DNA from: an uncultured Acidimicrobiales bacterium
GTDB lineage: Bacteria > Actinomycetota > Acidimicrobiia > Acidimicrobiales > SZUA-35
Direction of reading: 5' to 3'
Length of the DNA: 64,000 nt
NCBI GenBank assembly: GCA_937922045.1
Contig: CAKZXA010000004.1
Location: forward strand, 106,878-170,877
The notes under the pieces are model-generated. The model was not told the DNA's origin. It saw nothing but the letters and a program-made list of their open reading frames with translations, and searched no databases. A program made the position numbers and the translations under genes. Shown here one piece after another: positions 39,841 to 48,577 of this stretch. Position 1 is the stretch's first letter, and each line of letters begins with the position of its first letter.

Positions 39841-41733
39841 GTGAGCGATCTCTTCGCGTCTAAGGACGCCTCAATCCACACGGCCAAACGAAATCAGGCC
39901 GAGGCAGCCAAACTGTCGTTTCGGACCGACGACTACGAGCTGGCACGGCGGGGTTTCATCGCTGCCCATCCAACGGGCATCATCGACGGCCCGTTCGGTA
40001 TACCGGCGTGGGACGTGACCCAGTACGACTTCCTGAACGCCTCCGAGGAGGCCCCTGCAACCGTCGACCCAAGTCTGTGGCGACAGGCTCGGCTCAACAA
40101 CATCCACGGCCTGTTCAAGGTCGACGATGGCCTGTGGCAGGTTCGGGGCTACGACATCTCCGTTATCAGCTTCATCGAGGGCGAAACCGGCTGGATCATC
40201 ATCGATCCGCTGACCTCCGAGCAAACCGCCCGGGTTGCGCTCGACCTGGCCAACGAGCATCTCGGCGAACGGCCGGTGAAGGCGGTGATCTACACCCACA
40301 GCCACACCGATCACTATGGCGGCGTGCGGGGCGTCACCTCGCAGGCCGCCGTAGACGCTGGCGAGGTAGAGATTATTGCCCCCGAGGGCTTCCTCCACGA
40401 GGTGGTGTCGGAGAACCTGATCGCTGGCAACGCCATGTTTCGCAGGGCCTTGTATCAGTTCGGCGTTTTCGTGCCCCCAGGGCCTCAGGGACATGTCGAC
40501 GCTGGCCTCGGCAAGGCTGTGGTCAAGGCGGCCGCCGGCCTGCTGGCCCCTACTCGCGAGATCACCCACACCGGCGAGGAACTGACGGTCGATGGGATTC
40601 GGATCGTCTTTCAGAACACGCCCGACGCCGAAGCTCCAGCGGAGATGAACTTCTTCTTCCCCGACAAGGGGTGGCTTTGCACTGCGGAGAACTGCACCCA
40701 CACGATGCACAACCTGATCCCGTTCCGCGGTGCCAAAGCGCGCGACACGCTGGCCTGGTCGAAGTACATCGACGAAGCGATGCACCTGTTCGCGGCGGAA
40801 GCCAAGCTCGTGTTTGCGTCCCACCATTGGCCTCGTTGGGGCAATGATGAGGTGCTCGAGTTTCTCGCCCGGCAACGGGACATGTATCGGTGGATCCATG
40901 ACCAAACCATGCGCTACGCGGCCCAAGGTCTCGTGGCTAACGAGATCGCCGAGCAGCTCGAACTACCCAGTGACTTCTTGGATGAGTCGCACACGAGGGG
41001 CTACTACGGGTCACTCGTTCACAACGTCAAGGCCGTCTACCAGCTGTACCTCAGCTGGTACGACGGCAACCCGGCCCATCTCTGGCAACATCCGCCGGTC
41101 GAGGCCGCAACGAGGTACGTGGCCTTCATGGGCGGTGCCGATTCGGTTCTGATGCAGGCTCGCCAATCGTTCGAACAAGGCGATTACCGCTGGGTGGTCG
41201 AAGTGGTAAACCATCTCGTGTTCGCCGAGCCCCACAACGAAGCAGCCCGCGCCCTTCAAGCCGACGCTCTGGAACAGTTGGGGTATCAGAGCGAGTCGGC
41301 CACCTGGCGCAACGCCTACCTAACCGGCGCAATGGAGCTTCGTGGCGGCACTCCCCCGATTCGCGAGGTTCATCGCAAGGAAGTGGTCGAGGTGATAACG
41401 CTTGAGCAGCTCGTCGACACGATGGCGATTCGGCTCCAATCCGAAAATGTGGGTGGTATCGATCTCACGGTCGCGGTCGAGCTGACCGATACCGGAGAAC
41501 GAGGCGTGATTGGCCTTCAACGACGCACCCTTCACTTTGTGGACGGATCTAGCGATGCCCAAACGATCCTTCGCTCCACCAGGAACACCCTGGTCGACCT
41601 CGCCATCGTGGCTCGTACCTTCGACGACGCTCTGGCCGCCGGCGATATTGAGGTGGATGATGCCGACGCGGTTCGCCATCTCTTCAACAATCTCGACGTC
41701 CACTCGACAGGGTTCAACGTCGTCACCCCATGA
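39841..41733 (+). CDS. Alkylsulfatase-like metallo-beta-lactamase-fold hydrolase (SdsA1/BDS1 family)
   Basis: A 630-residue protein beginning at GTG. The zinc motif THSHTDHYGG (about residues 150-160) and ENCTHTMHNL with FASHHWPRWGN later in the catalytic domain are those of type III alkylsulfatases, which release sulfate from primary or secondary alkyl sulfates. A dimerisation domain (GYYGSLVHNVKAVYQLYLSWYDGNPAHLW, ALQADALEQLGYQSESATWRNAYL) and a C-terminal SCP2-like domain that binds the alkyl chain complete the family layout. No signal peptide is seen, so the protein would be cytoplasmic, unlike SdsA1. The substrate could be a surfactant or a natural sulfate ester. Confidence 0.9.
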   Translation: MSDLFASKDASIHTAKRNQAEAAKLSFRTDDYELARRGFIAAHPTGIIDGPFGIPAWDVTQYDFLNASEEAPATVDPSLWRQARLNNIHGLFKVDDGLWQVRGYDISVISFIEGETGWIIIDPLTSEQTARVALDLANEHLGERPVKAVIYTHSHTDHYGGVRGVTSQAAVDAGEVEIIAPEGFLHEVVSENLIAGNAMFRRALYQFGVFVPPGPQGHVDAGLGKAVVKAAAGLLAPTREITHTGEELTVDGIRIVFQNTPDAEAPAEMNFFFPDKGWLCTAENCTHTMHNLIPFRGAKARDTLAWSKYIDEAMHLFAAEAKLVFASHHWPRWGNDEVLEFLARQRDMYRWIHDQTMRYAAQGLVANEIAEQLELPSDFLDESHTRGYYGSLVHNVKAVYQLYLSWYDGNPAHLWQHPPVEAATRYVAFMGGADSVLMQARQSFEQGDYRWVVEVVNHLVFAEPHNEAARALQADALEQLGYQSESATWRNAYLTGAMELRGGTPPIREVHRKEVVEVITLEQLVDTMAIRLQSENVGGIDLTVAVELTDTGERGVIGLQRRTLHFVDGSSDAQTILRSTRNTLVDLAIVARTFDDALAAGDIEVDDADAVRHLFNNLDVHSTGFNVVTP

Positions 41734-41879
41734 TTCTCATACCCGGTCGGTATCGACCAGGGCCAAAGACGTCTTGACACAACCCTTGACATCGTCCATC
41801 GCAGCGCTCCACACTTGGCCCGGATGACATCAGGTCGCCTCTCCAAGGCGCGGTCTGCAGCCAAACGAGAGGTACTGAT

Positions 41880-43097
41880 ATGACGAGTGGTGACATGGCC
41901 CGGTTGGTCGAGTGGCACAACGGGGAGAAGGTCTCCGGACCCTTCTCGAACGCCGAGATGGACCGGCGTCAGAGCACGCTTCGCCAGCACATGGCTGCAA
42001 ACGATATCGACGCCTGCCTGTTCACCTCAATCCACAACATCGGCTACTTCTCCGGCTTTATCTACTGCTCCTTCGGGCGGCGCTACGGCTTTGTCGTCGA
42101 CCAGGCGAAGGCAACCTCGATCAGTGCTGGTATCGACGGCGGTCAGCCTCACCGGATGACGCACGGCACAAATATCACCTACACCGATTGGCGCAAGGAC
42201 AACTTCTGGCATGCCGTCGACAGCCTGACCAAGGGGGCCAAACGGCTCGGCGTCGAGTTCGACCACCTCAGCGTCGACAACAAAACCCAACTTGAGGCAG
42301 CCCTGCCCGGCGTTGAGCTGGTCGACGTGAGTACCGACACCATGTGGATGCGTACGATCAAGTCGGCCGAGGAAATCGACCACATCCGCATCGGGGCCAA
42401 CGTGGCCGACATCGGCGGCGCCGCAGTGGTGGAAGCCATCGCGGCCGGTGTTCCTGAGCACGAGGTCGCGCTCGCCTCAACCCAAGCCATGGTGCGCGAG
42501 ATTGCCGACCGGTTCGAGTTCGCCGAGCTCATGGACACATGGACGTGGTTTCAGTCGGGTATCAACACCGACGGAGCCCACAACCCGGTCACCACTAAGA
42601 AGATCGAGGCCGGCGATATTCTCAGCCTGAACTGCTTCCCCATGATCTTCGGCTACTACACCGCCCTGGAACGAACCCTGTTCTGCCAATCGGCGTCTGA
42701 TGAACATCTACGCCTGTGGAACGTCAACTGCGATGTTCACCGACGCGGCTTGGAGCTGATCAAGCCCGGGGCTCGCTGTATGGACATCGCCACCGAACTC
42801 AACGAGATGTACCGCCAGGCCGATCTGTTGCAGTACCGAAGCTTCGGCTATGGACACAGCTTCGGCGTGCTGAGCCACTACTACGGACGGGAAGCGGGGG
42901 TAGAGCTGCGCGAAGACATCGACACCGTGCTCCAGCCCGGCATGGTGGTCTCGATGGAGCCCATGATCATGGTTCCTGAGGGCCAGCCTGGTGCAGGTGG
43001 CTACCGCGAACACGACATCCTCGTCATCCACGAAGACAACTCGGTCGAGAACATCACCGGCTTTCCCTTCGGCCCTGAGCACCTGATCGTCGAGTAG
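41880..43097 (+). CDS. Creatinase (creatine amidinohydrolase), M24 peptidase fold
   Basis: A 405-residue pita-bread-fold protein very close to characterised creatinases along its whole length. Diagnostic blocks are HNIGYFSGFIYCSFGRRYG, MWMRTIKSAEEIDHIR, ELMDTWTWFQSGINTDGAHNPVT with the catalytic histidine (about 234), FGYYTALERTLFC, RSFGYGHSFGVLSHYYGREAG and SMEPMIM. Creatinase hydrolyses creatine to sarcosine and urea without metal. It is followed by a molybdopterin enzyme and a ureohydrolase, so the region handles guanidino compounds. Relatives acting on other guanidino acids or Pro-peptides exist, but the conservation here is strong. Confidence 0.88.
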   Translation: MTSGDMARLVEWHNGEKVSGPFSNAEMDRRQSTLRQHMAANDIDACLFTSIHNIGYFSGFIYCSFGRRYGFVVDQAKATSISAGIDGGQPHRMTHGTNITYTDWRKDNFWHAVDSLTKGAKRLGVEFDHLSVDNKTQLEAALPGVELVDVSTDTMWMRTIKSAEEIDHIRIGANVADIGGAAVVEAIAAGVPEHEVALASTQAMVREIADRFEFAELMDTWTWFQSGINTDGAHNPVTTKKIEAGDILSLNCFPMIFGYYTALERTLFCQSASDEHLRLWNVNCDVHRRGLELIKPGARCMDIATELNEMYRQADLLQYRSFGYGHSFGVLSHYYGREAGVELREDIDTVLQPGMVVSMEPMIMVPEGQPGAGGYREHDILVIHEDNSVENITGFPFGPEHLIVE

Positions 43098-43156
43098 CGA
43101 CCCGCCCCGATACAGGCCCGGTTTCACGCCAGCTACACCAGGCGTTACCGTTGAGC

Positions 43157-45217
43157 ATGGCCGTTACCTTTGGGGGCTGCCCCCTCGATTGTCCTGATGC
43201 CTGCTCGTGGCTCGTCACCGTCAACGATGGCAAGGCCGAGAAGATCAGAGGCAACCCTGACCACCCGTTCACCCAGGGGGAACTGTGCAAGAAGGTGAAC
43301 CCTTGGCTCACCTACGCGGCCGACGAGTCTCGCTTGCTTCAACCCCAGCGTCGGGTTGGCGCAAAAGGCGCCGGACGCTTCGAAACGATCTCGTGGGACG
43401 AGGCCATCGGCGAGATGGCCGACCGCCTCAGTTCTATCGTCGATCGTTCGGGCGGTGGCGCCGTGTGGCCGTTCGTCGGCACCGGCCACCAGGGCTGGAT
43501 CCAGGGCAGCAGGGCTCCTTCGCGGATTTGGACTCGAATGGGGGCAGCCAACAACCACGGCAGCATCTGCGCCATCGGTGGGGCAATCGGTATGGGCTAC
43601 ACCACGGGCTCAGGCGGATGGATGGAACCCGAAGAGTTCGCCGACGCTGGACTCGTGCTCATCTGGGGCTCGAATACAAAGATCACCAACCGCCACCTGT
43701 GGCCGTTTATCGAACAAGCCAGGTCCAACGGTGCGCCGGTGGTGGTCGTGGATCCGCTTCGCACCCGCACCGCTGAGGCCGCCGATCACTACTTCTCTCT
43801 GCGGCCTGGCACCGATGGTGCGCTCATTCTCGGTCTGTGCCGCGAGATCGTCAGAAACGGGGGTGCCGACGAGCGCTTCTTGGCCGAACGCTGCTTCGGT
43901 TGGGATGAATTCAGCGAAGCGCTCGACGAATGGACGCTCGGTCGCACCGCTGAGGTCACCGGACTATCGGCCCGCGATATTGGTTCGCTGGCTCAGATGA
44001 TCACCGACGCCCCTCCCCTGGCGGTCCGGGCCGGTCAGGGTATTCAGCGACATGCCAACGGCGGCCAGGCGATGCGAACCGTCTCATGCCTGCCGGCAAT
44101 AACGGGGGCCTACGATCACCTCGGCGGCGGCATGCTCTACAGCCTGGGTGGCGAACGCAGCGGCTTCAACCTGGAGCGCGGCCAGCGGCCCGAGCTCGGT
44201 CAACGAGCGCGAACTCTGGCCACCACCAACCTGGGTGAGAACCTGCTTTCTCTTACGCCACCGGTAGAGGCCTTGGTGCTCTGGGGCGCCAATCCGATGG
44301 TCTCGAACCCCGAAACTCAGAAGGTCCGAGCCGGCCTAAGCCGAGAGGATCTCTTTACCGTTGTCATCGAGATCTTCCCGACCGAAACGACGCTCTACGC
44401 CGACCTTGTTCTACCCTCCACGATGCAGCACGAGCACCTCGACATGGTCGGTTCCTACCATCACGGCTACATCCAGTGGAATGAGCCCGCCGTGGCACCG
44501 GCAGGCGAGAGCCTTGCCCATACGGAGATCTTTCGGCGACTGGCAGCGGCCATGGGCTACACCGAACCCGAGCTTTTCGCCTCGGACGAGGAGCTGGCCG
44601 CCGATCTACTCGACAGTGCCGAACTCCGAGCAGACGGATTCACCCTGGAACATCTGCGAGACAAGGGCTACCTTGCGGTACGAGCCCAGGAACCACCGGC
44701 GCGACGTCGATTCGCCACCGGTTCGGGCCGGTTCGAGTTTGTGTCGGCGGCGGCGGAGTCACAGGGCCAGGGGCGACTGCCCCTGTACCGGCCACCGACC
44801 GAGGCGGCCGCACTTGCGCCCGGTTCCCTGGCCCTCATCGCGGCCGCAGGCGATCATCACATCAACTCAACTTTTGCTGGTACCGACAAGACACGGGCTG
44901 GTCGATCCGAGCCGCCTATCCAGCTCCACCCCGACGACGCCGAGGCGAGAGGCATCGCCGATGGCGACATGGTTTCGGTGGCGAATGAACGGGGCTCATT
45001 CACCGCGAGAGCTCTGATCTCTGCCCACACAAGACCTGGTGTGGCCGCCACAACCAAGGGCTGGTGGGGCCACCCCATCAACAACACCGTCGTCGAACGC
45101 GACGCCGACATGGGTTCCGGCGCCCGCTTTCACGACAACGCCGTTCACATCACCCTTCACCCAACTGCCGGCAACCCACAAGGTTCACCGCTCGAGGAGA
45201 CAGGACCACCCGCATGA
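43157..45217 (+). CDS. Molybdopterin-dependent oxidoreductase with N-terminal 4Fe-4S cluster
   Basis: About 686 residues; the ATG at 43157 is preferred over the TTG two codons earlier. The cluster ligands are in FGGCPLDCPDACSW and GELCKKVNPWL. The cofactor-binding core has SRAPSRIWTRMGAANNHGSICAIGG, NTKITNRHLWPFIEQARSNGAPVVVVDPLRTRTAEAADHYF, and LVLPSTMQHEHLDMVGSYHHGYIQW, and a C-terminal MGD-binding beta barrel ends in GWWGHPINNTVVERDAD. It belongs to the DMSO-reductase superfamily. The protein ligand to molybdenum cannot be named with confidence from reading alone. No Tat signal is visible, so it is probably cytoplasmic. The stop overlaps the ureohydrolase ATG, so the two are one transcript. 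Confidence 0.85.
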   Translation: MAVTFGGCPLDCPDACSWLVTVNDGKAEKIRGNPDHPFTQGELCKKVNPWLTYAADESRLLQPQRRVGAKGAGRFETISWDEAIGEMADRLSSIVDRSGGGAVWPFVGTGHQGWIQGSRAPSRIWTRMGAANNHGSICAIGGAIGMGYTTGSGGWMEPEEFADAGLVLIWGSNTKITNRHLWPFIEQARSNGAPVVVVDPLRTRTAEAADHYFSLRPGTDGALILGLCREIVRNGGADERFLAERCFGWDEFSEALDEWTLGRTAEVTGLSARDIGSLAQMITDAPPLAVRAGQGIQRHANGGQAMRTVSCLPAITGAYDHLGGGMLYSLGGERSGFNLERGQRPELGQRARTLATTNLGENLLSLTPPVEALVLWGANPMVSNPETQKVRAGLSREDLFTVVIEIFPTETTLYADLVLPSTMQHEHLDMVGSYHHGYIQWNEPAVAPAGESLAHTEIFRRLAAAMGYTEPELFASDEELAADLLDSAELRADGFTLEHLRDKGYLAVRAQEPPARRRFATGSGRFEFVSAAAESQGQGRLPLYRPPTEAAALAPGSLALIAAAGDHHINSTFAGTDKTRAGRSEPPIQLHPDDAEARGIADGDMVSVANERGSFTARALISAHTRPGVAATTKGWWGHPINNTVVERDADMGSGARFHDNAVHITLHPTAGNPQGSPLEETGPPA

Positions 45218-46203
45218 CGGATCAGACCCGGTCGGATCAAGAACGGCTGATGGACGGCATCTACTGGTACGGCATTCCCACCCTTTTCCGTTGTCCTCAC
45301 GACGCCGACCCGGCGCAGGCCGACATCGGTCTTGTCGGTGTTCCTCACTCGACTGGCAACGGCACGACCCAACGCGATCAGCATCTCGGCCCCCGGGCTG
45401 TTCGTAACGTCTCGGCTATCGGACGGAGGGTCCACGACCAGTTTCAGCTCGATCCTTGGGAACGGTGTCGCATTCATGATCTCGGTGACGTTCCGTTGTC
45501 TGAAGGTAACAACAATGAGCGTGCGATCGAGATGATCACCGACTTCTATCGAACGATCGACGCCGCTGGCTGTCGACCGGTTTCGATCGGCGGCGACCAT
45601 TCGATCACCGGCGGTATCCTCCAGGCCATCGCCGGGCCAGACGCCACCCTCACCGGAGGTGAGAAGGCGTGTCTGCTCCACTTCGACGCCCACACCGATG
45701 CCTTCCACAACGTCGACCACTTCATGGGCGCCATCAAGTCCGCTGCCCATTGGGCCAGCTATCTCGCCACCGACGGCTTCGTCGACGCAGAGCATTCGGT
45801 TCAGGTCGGCATTAGAGGCAACGTCCGCTCGCTCGAATGGCTCGACCCGAGCTACGCCCTTGGCTACGAGGTCATCAAGAAGGTCGACTACGACCGTCTC
45901 GGCCCCGACGCCGTGATCGATGTTATCCACGAGCGCATCGGGGACCGGCCCGTCTACATCACCTTCGACCTCGACTGCCTCGATCCAACGGTCGCCCCGG
46001 GCGTAGCCAACATCGAGGCCGGGATCGAGGGTTTTGGGATGGACCAGGTGGTTCAATTGCTCCACTCGATGCGGGGGCGCAACGTGATCGGCGGCGATGT
46101 TGTCTGCCTGATGCCGACGGTTGATTCACCCAATCAAATCACGAGCTATCGGGCGATGGCCGTGATGTTCGAAATCATCAACCTGATCGCCGATCAGCTC
46201 TGA
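45214..46203 (+). CDS. Ureohydrolase (arginase/agmatinase family), divergent active-site loop
   Basis: About 329 residues from the ATG at 45214, which overlaps the upstream stop (ATGA); the ORF-track start at 45064 is inside the oxidoreductase. Metal motifs are SIGGDHSITGG, LHFDAHTDAFHN and TFDLDCLDPTVAPGVAN. The last lacks the usual GTGTPxxGG after the metal aspartates and reads GVANIEAGIEGFG, so the substrate pocket differs from agmatinase and from the first ureohydrolase at 20865. The start shares YWYGIPTLFRCPHDAD, seen in this subgroup. Coupling to a creatinase suggests a guanidino acid or guanidine-type substrate; this is inference. Confidence 0.85.
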   Translation: MTDQTRSDQERLMDGIYWYGIPTLFRCPHDADPAQADIGLVGVPHSTGNGTTQRDQHLGPRAVRNVSAIGRRVHDQFQLDPWERCRIHDLGDVPLSEGNNNERAIEMITDFYRTIDAAGCRPVSIGGDHSITGGILQAIAGPDATLTGGEKACLLHFDAHTDAFHNVDHFMGAIKSAAHWASYLATDGFVDAEHSVQVGIRGNVRSLEWLDPSYALGYEVIKKVDYDRLGPDAVIDVIHERIGDRPVYITFDLDCLDPTVAPGVANIEAGIEGFGMDQVVQLLHSMRGRNVIGGDVVCLMPTVDSPNQITSYRAMAVMFEIINLIADQL

Positions 46204-46215
46204 TCCGGGAGCCCG

Positions 46216-46245
46216 TAGCGAGGAGCTCGTTAGCGAGGAGCTCGT
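46216..46245. repeat. Tandem 15-bp duplication at the end of the EamA gene
   Basis: TAGCGAGGAGCTCGT occurs twice without a gap and is followed by TAG, directly at the stop codon of the minus-strand transporter and 12 bp after the ureohydrolase stop. Each copy contains the palindrome GAGCTC. Confidence 0.8.
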
Positions 46246-47195
46246 TAGATGGTCGACAGCTGGCGGTCGATATCGGGATCAGGCACCGAGCGTTCGCGGA
46301 GAAACATCCACACACCGGCGGCCACGATGACGCCGCTGCCGACGAAGGTCAGAACATCGGGTATGTCACCGAACACGACGATCTGCAACCCGATAGCAAA
46401 AAGAAGAACCGAGTATCGGAAGGGCGCACTGAAACTCAGATCGCCAACTCGAACGGTGATCACGCTGGCCAGATAGCCGATGGTGAGGAAAACGGCAGCG
46501 CCAAACAGCAGCCCGATCGACGATTGGGTCGGCGAACGCCAACCCTGCACAATCGTGACGACAAGTCCCATTGCTGTGATCGAGACAGCGGTACTAAAGG
46601 CGATTGCGAGCGAGGGGATGGTGGGGGCGATTCGTTTTGTTGTAAGCTCTCGGATCGTTATCAGACCGACGGCGACCAGGCCGAGGATGAACCATGGGCT
46701 GAAGTTGTCTGACCAGGGCTTGACCACGAGCAACACGCCAAAGAAGCCGACTATCACGGCGCCAACCCGATGCACGCTGACCGGCTCTCCCAGCAAACGG
46801 GCCGCGGCGAAGGTGACCGCCAGCGGCGTGATCTGGATTACCGCGCTGAGGCCGGCCAACGGCAGCTGGAGCAGGGCTGTCAGATAGACAGCGGTGGCGA
46901 GCATTTCGGTAACCACACGGCCAGCGACCGCCCGATCGACGATGGCGACCAACGATGCAAGCTCGCCCCGCTTCAGCATCCAGATTCCGAGCACCGTAGT
47001 GATGCAGATACCGCGCATCAAGATCGCCTGAAACAGCGGTACCTCGTCGGCGGCAAGCTTTATCAAGGCGTCATTTATGACGTAGCCCGCCATGCCTAGC
47101 GTCATCCATGCTGCACCCTTGACGTTGTCAGACCTCTTGGTCATCGGCCCATCCAACCCTTGCGCCTGAGCCCTGGTGACCCATCGCTGAAACAT
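46245..47195 (-). CDS. EamA/DMT family transporter
   Basis: About 316 residues with ten hydrophobic segments arranged as two EamA repeats. The first starts WMTLGMAGYVINDALIKLA and the second FILGLVAVGLITIRELTTKRIAPT. These proteins export amino acids, nucleosides or other metabolites. Three starts are possible: GTG 47204, ATG 47195 with AAGGTG 8 bases upstream, or ATG 47144 (MTKRSDNVKG), which would be the most usual N-terminus for the family. It is convergent with the ureohydrolase. Substrate is unknown. Confidence 0.85.
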   Translation of the reverse strand: MFQRWVTRAQAQGLDGPMTKRSDNVKGAAWMTLGMAGYVINDALIKLAADEVPLFQAILMRGICITTVLGIWMLKRGELASLVAIVDRAVAGRVVTEMLATAVYLTALLQLPLAGLSAVIQITPLAVTFAAARLLGEPVSVHRVGAVIVGFFGVLLVVKPWSDNFSPWFILGLVAVGLITIRELTTKRIAPTIPSLAIAFSTAVSITAMGLVVTIVQGWRSPTQSSIGLLFGAAVFLTIGYLASVITVRVGDLSFSAPFRYSVLLFAIGLQIVVFGDIPDVLTFVGSGVIVAAGVWMFLRERSVPDPDIDRQLSTI

Positions 47196-47221
47196 TACCG
47201 ACACCTTGAACTGCTGGAGAA

Positions 47222-48577
47222 CTAGTGGCCTTGTAGCCGCCGCGTCTTCTCGGGATCGATTTCAGCCGAGGGAAGCTGTGTTACGTGGACCTGGGTGATC
47301 TTGTGCCCATCCACTTTCATGACCTCGAGTTCATGGCCCTGCACCTCAACCTGTTCCCCAATCGGAGGAACCGTTCCCGTCGCCGCCAGTACCAGGCCGG
47401 CCAAGGTCGTGACATCGCGATGTTCGAAGTGGAACCCGTAGTCTTCTTCGAGTTCAGTGATGGTGGTTTCGCCATCGAGAGTGATCGAACCGTCGGCGTG
47501 CACAACAGCCGGAATATCGTGGTCACCCGCCGGGTCATCGATCACTTCGGAAATGATGTCATCGAGGGTGACAATCCCGATCGTGCTACCGAGCTCGTCG
47601 ACGACGAGGCTGGCGTGAACCCGTTCGCTCTTGAACCGTTCGAGCAAAATATCAGCAGCGGTATTTCCTGAAACCGTTGGCAGACGACGAACGAGCTTGT
47701 TGAGGTCGAAGGGACCCGTCGACTGACTCACCCGCACGAAGTCTTTCACGTGTAGCAGACCGATGATGTGATCGAGGTCGCCCCGGTAGACGGGGTAGCG
47801 GCTAATTGTGGACGACCGGATCTGCTCGGCTATCTCATCCCTGCTGGCCGACTCCTCGATGGCACGAATGTGGCTTCGAGATGTCATCAGCTCTTCAGCC
47901 GAAAGATCTTCGAGCTCGAAAATGTTGTGAATGATCTCCGACTGCAGCTTGCCCAGTTCACCTTCCTCAGCGGCCTCCTCGGTGACGATCACCAACTCCT
48001 GGCTGCTGTAGAGAGACAGCGTTTTGTCGGGCTCGGGGATGCGAAGCATGCGCATCAGGGCCAGCGCAATCCAGTTGAGGAAGAAGACGGCCGGCCGGAA
48101 TAGCAGGCTGAACGTACGCATGATCGGGTTCGCCCGGAGGCTTGTGCGTTCCGGCGACTGAAGCGCTAACGCCTTGGGAATCATCTCGCCCAAGACAACG
48201 TGCAGGAAGGTGATGATGCTGAGAGCGATGATGAAACCGACGGTATGGGCTGCTCCCTCGGACAATCCCATGCTCTCAAATGGGCCGTACATCCAGTGAG
48301 CGATCGCGGGCTCACCATACATACCAAGCCCGATGCTGGCCAGCGTTATACCGAGCTGAGCAACCGCTATGTAGCCATCCTTGCCGGTGGGGCGATCGAA
48401 GACCTTGAGCAGCCATCGAGCTCCGCGATTGCCGCCTTCGGCGAGAGCTTGGAACCGACTTCGGCGCGAGCCAACAAGGGCGAACTCAGCAGCGACGAAA
48501 ACACCGTTGACGAGCACCAGGAGGATCACGGCGATGACGGGCAGAACAACGCCGGTGAGAATGCTTGCCGCGATCAT
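47222..48577 (-). CDS. CNNM/CorC-like membrane protein with CBS pair (hemolysin C family), paralogue 2
   Basis: A 451-residue protein with an N-terminal DUF21/CNNM membrane domain (VLVNGVFVAAEFALVGSRRSRFQALAEGG, about residues 20-50), VLGEMIPKALALQSPERT, then a CBS pair (MTSRSHIRAIEESASRDEIAEQI, DHIIGLLHVKDFVRV, VDELGSTIGIVTLDDIISEVIDD) and a C-terminal CorC_HlyC domain (DGSITLDGETTITELEEDYGF). The family is linked to Mg2+/Co2+ extrusion. Its ATG overlaps the stop of the upstream paralogue by 4 bp, so the two are translated together and may form a heteromer. Confidence 0.9.
   Translation of the reverse strand: MIAASILTGVVLPVIAVILLVLVNGVFVAAEFALVGSRRSRFQALAEGGNRGARWLLKVFDRPTGKDGYIAVAQLGITLASIGLGMYGEPAIAHWMYGPFESMGLSEGAAHTVGFIIALSIITFLHVVLGEMIPKALALQSPERTSLRANPIMRTFSLLFRPAVFFLNWIALALMRMLRIPEPDKTLSLYSSQELVIVTEEAAEEGELGKLQSEIIHNIFELEDLSAEELMTSRSHIRAIEESASRDEIAEQIRSSTISRYPVYRGDLDHIIGLLHVKDFVRVSQSTGPFDLNKLVRRLPTVSGNTAADILLERFKSERVHASLVVDELGSTIGIVTLDDIISEVIDDPAGDHDIPAVVHADGSITLDGETTITELEEDYGFHFEHRDVTTLAGLVLAATGTVPPIGEQVEVQGHELEVMKVDGHKITQVHVTQLPSAEIDPEKTRRLQGH

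Noticed and set aside
41774-41791. Two TTGACA hexamers upstream of the creatinase gene as a sigma-70 promoter
   Set aside because: No acceptable -10 element is found 16-18 bp downstream of either hexamer.
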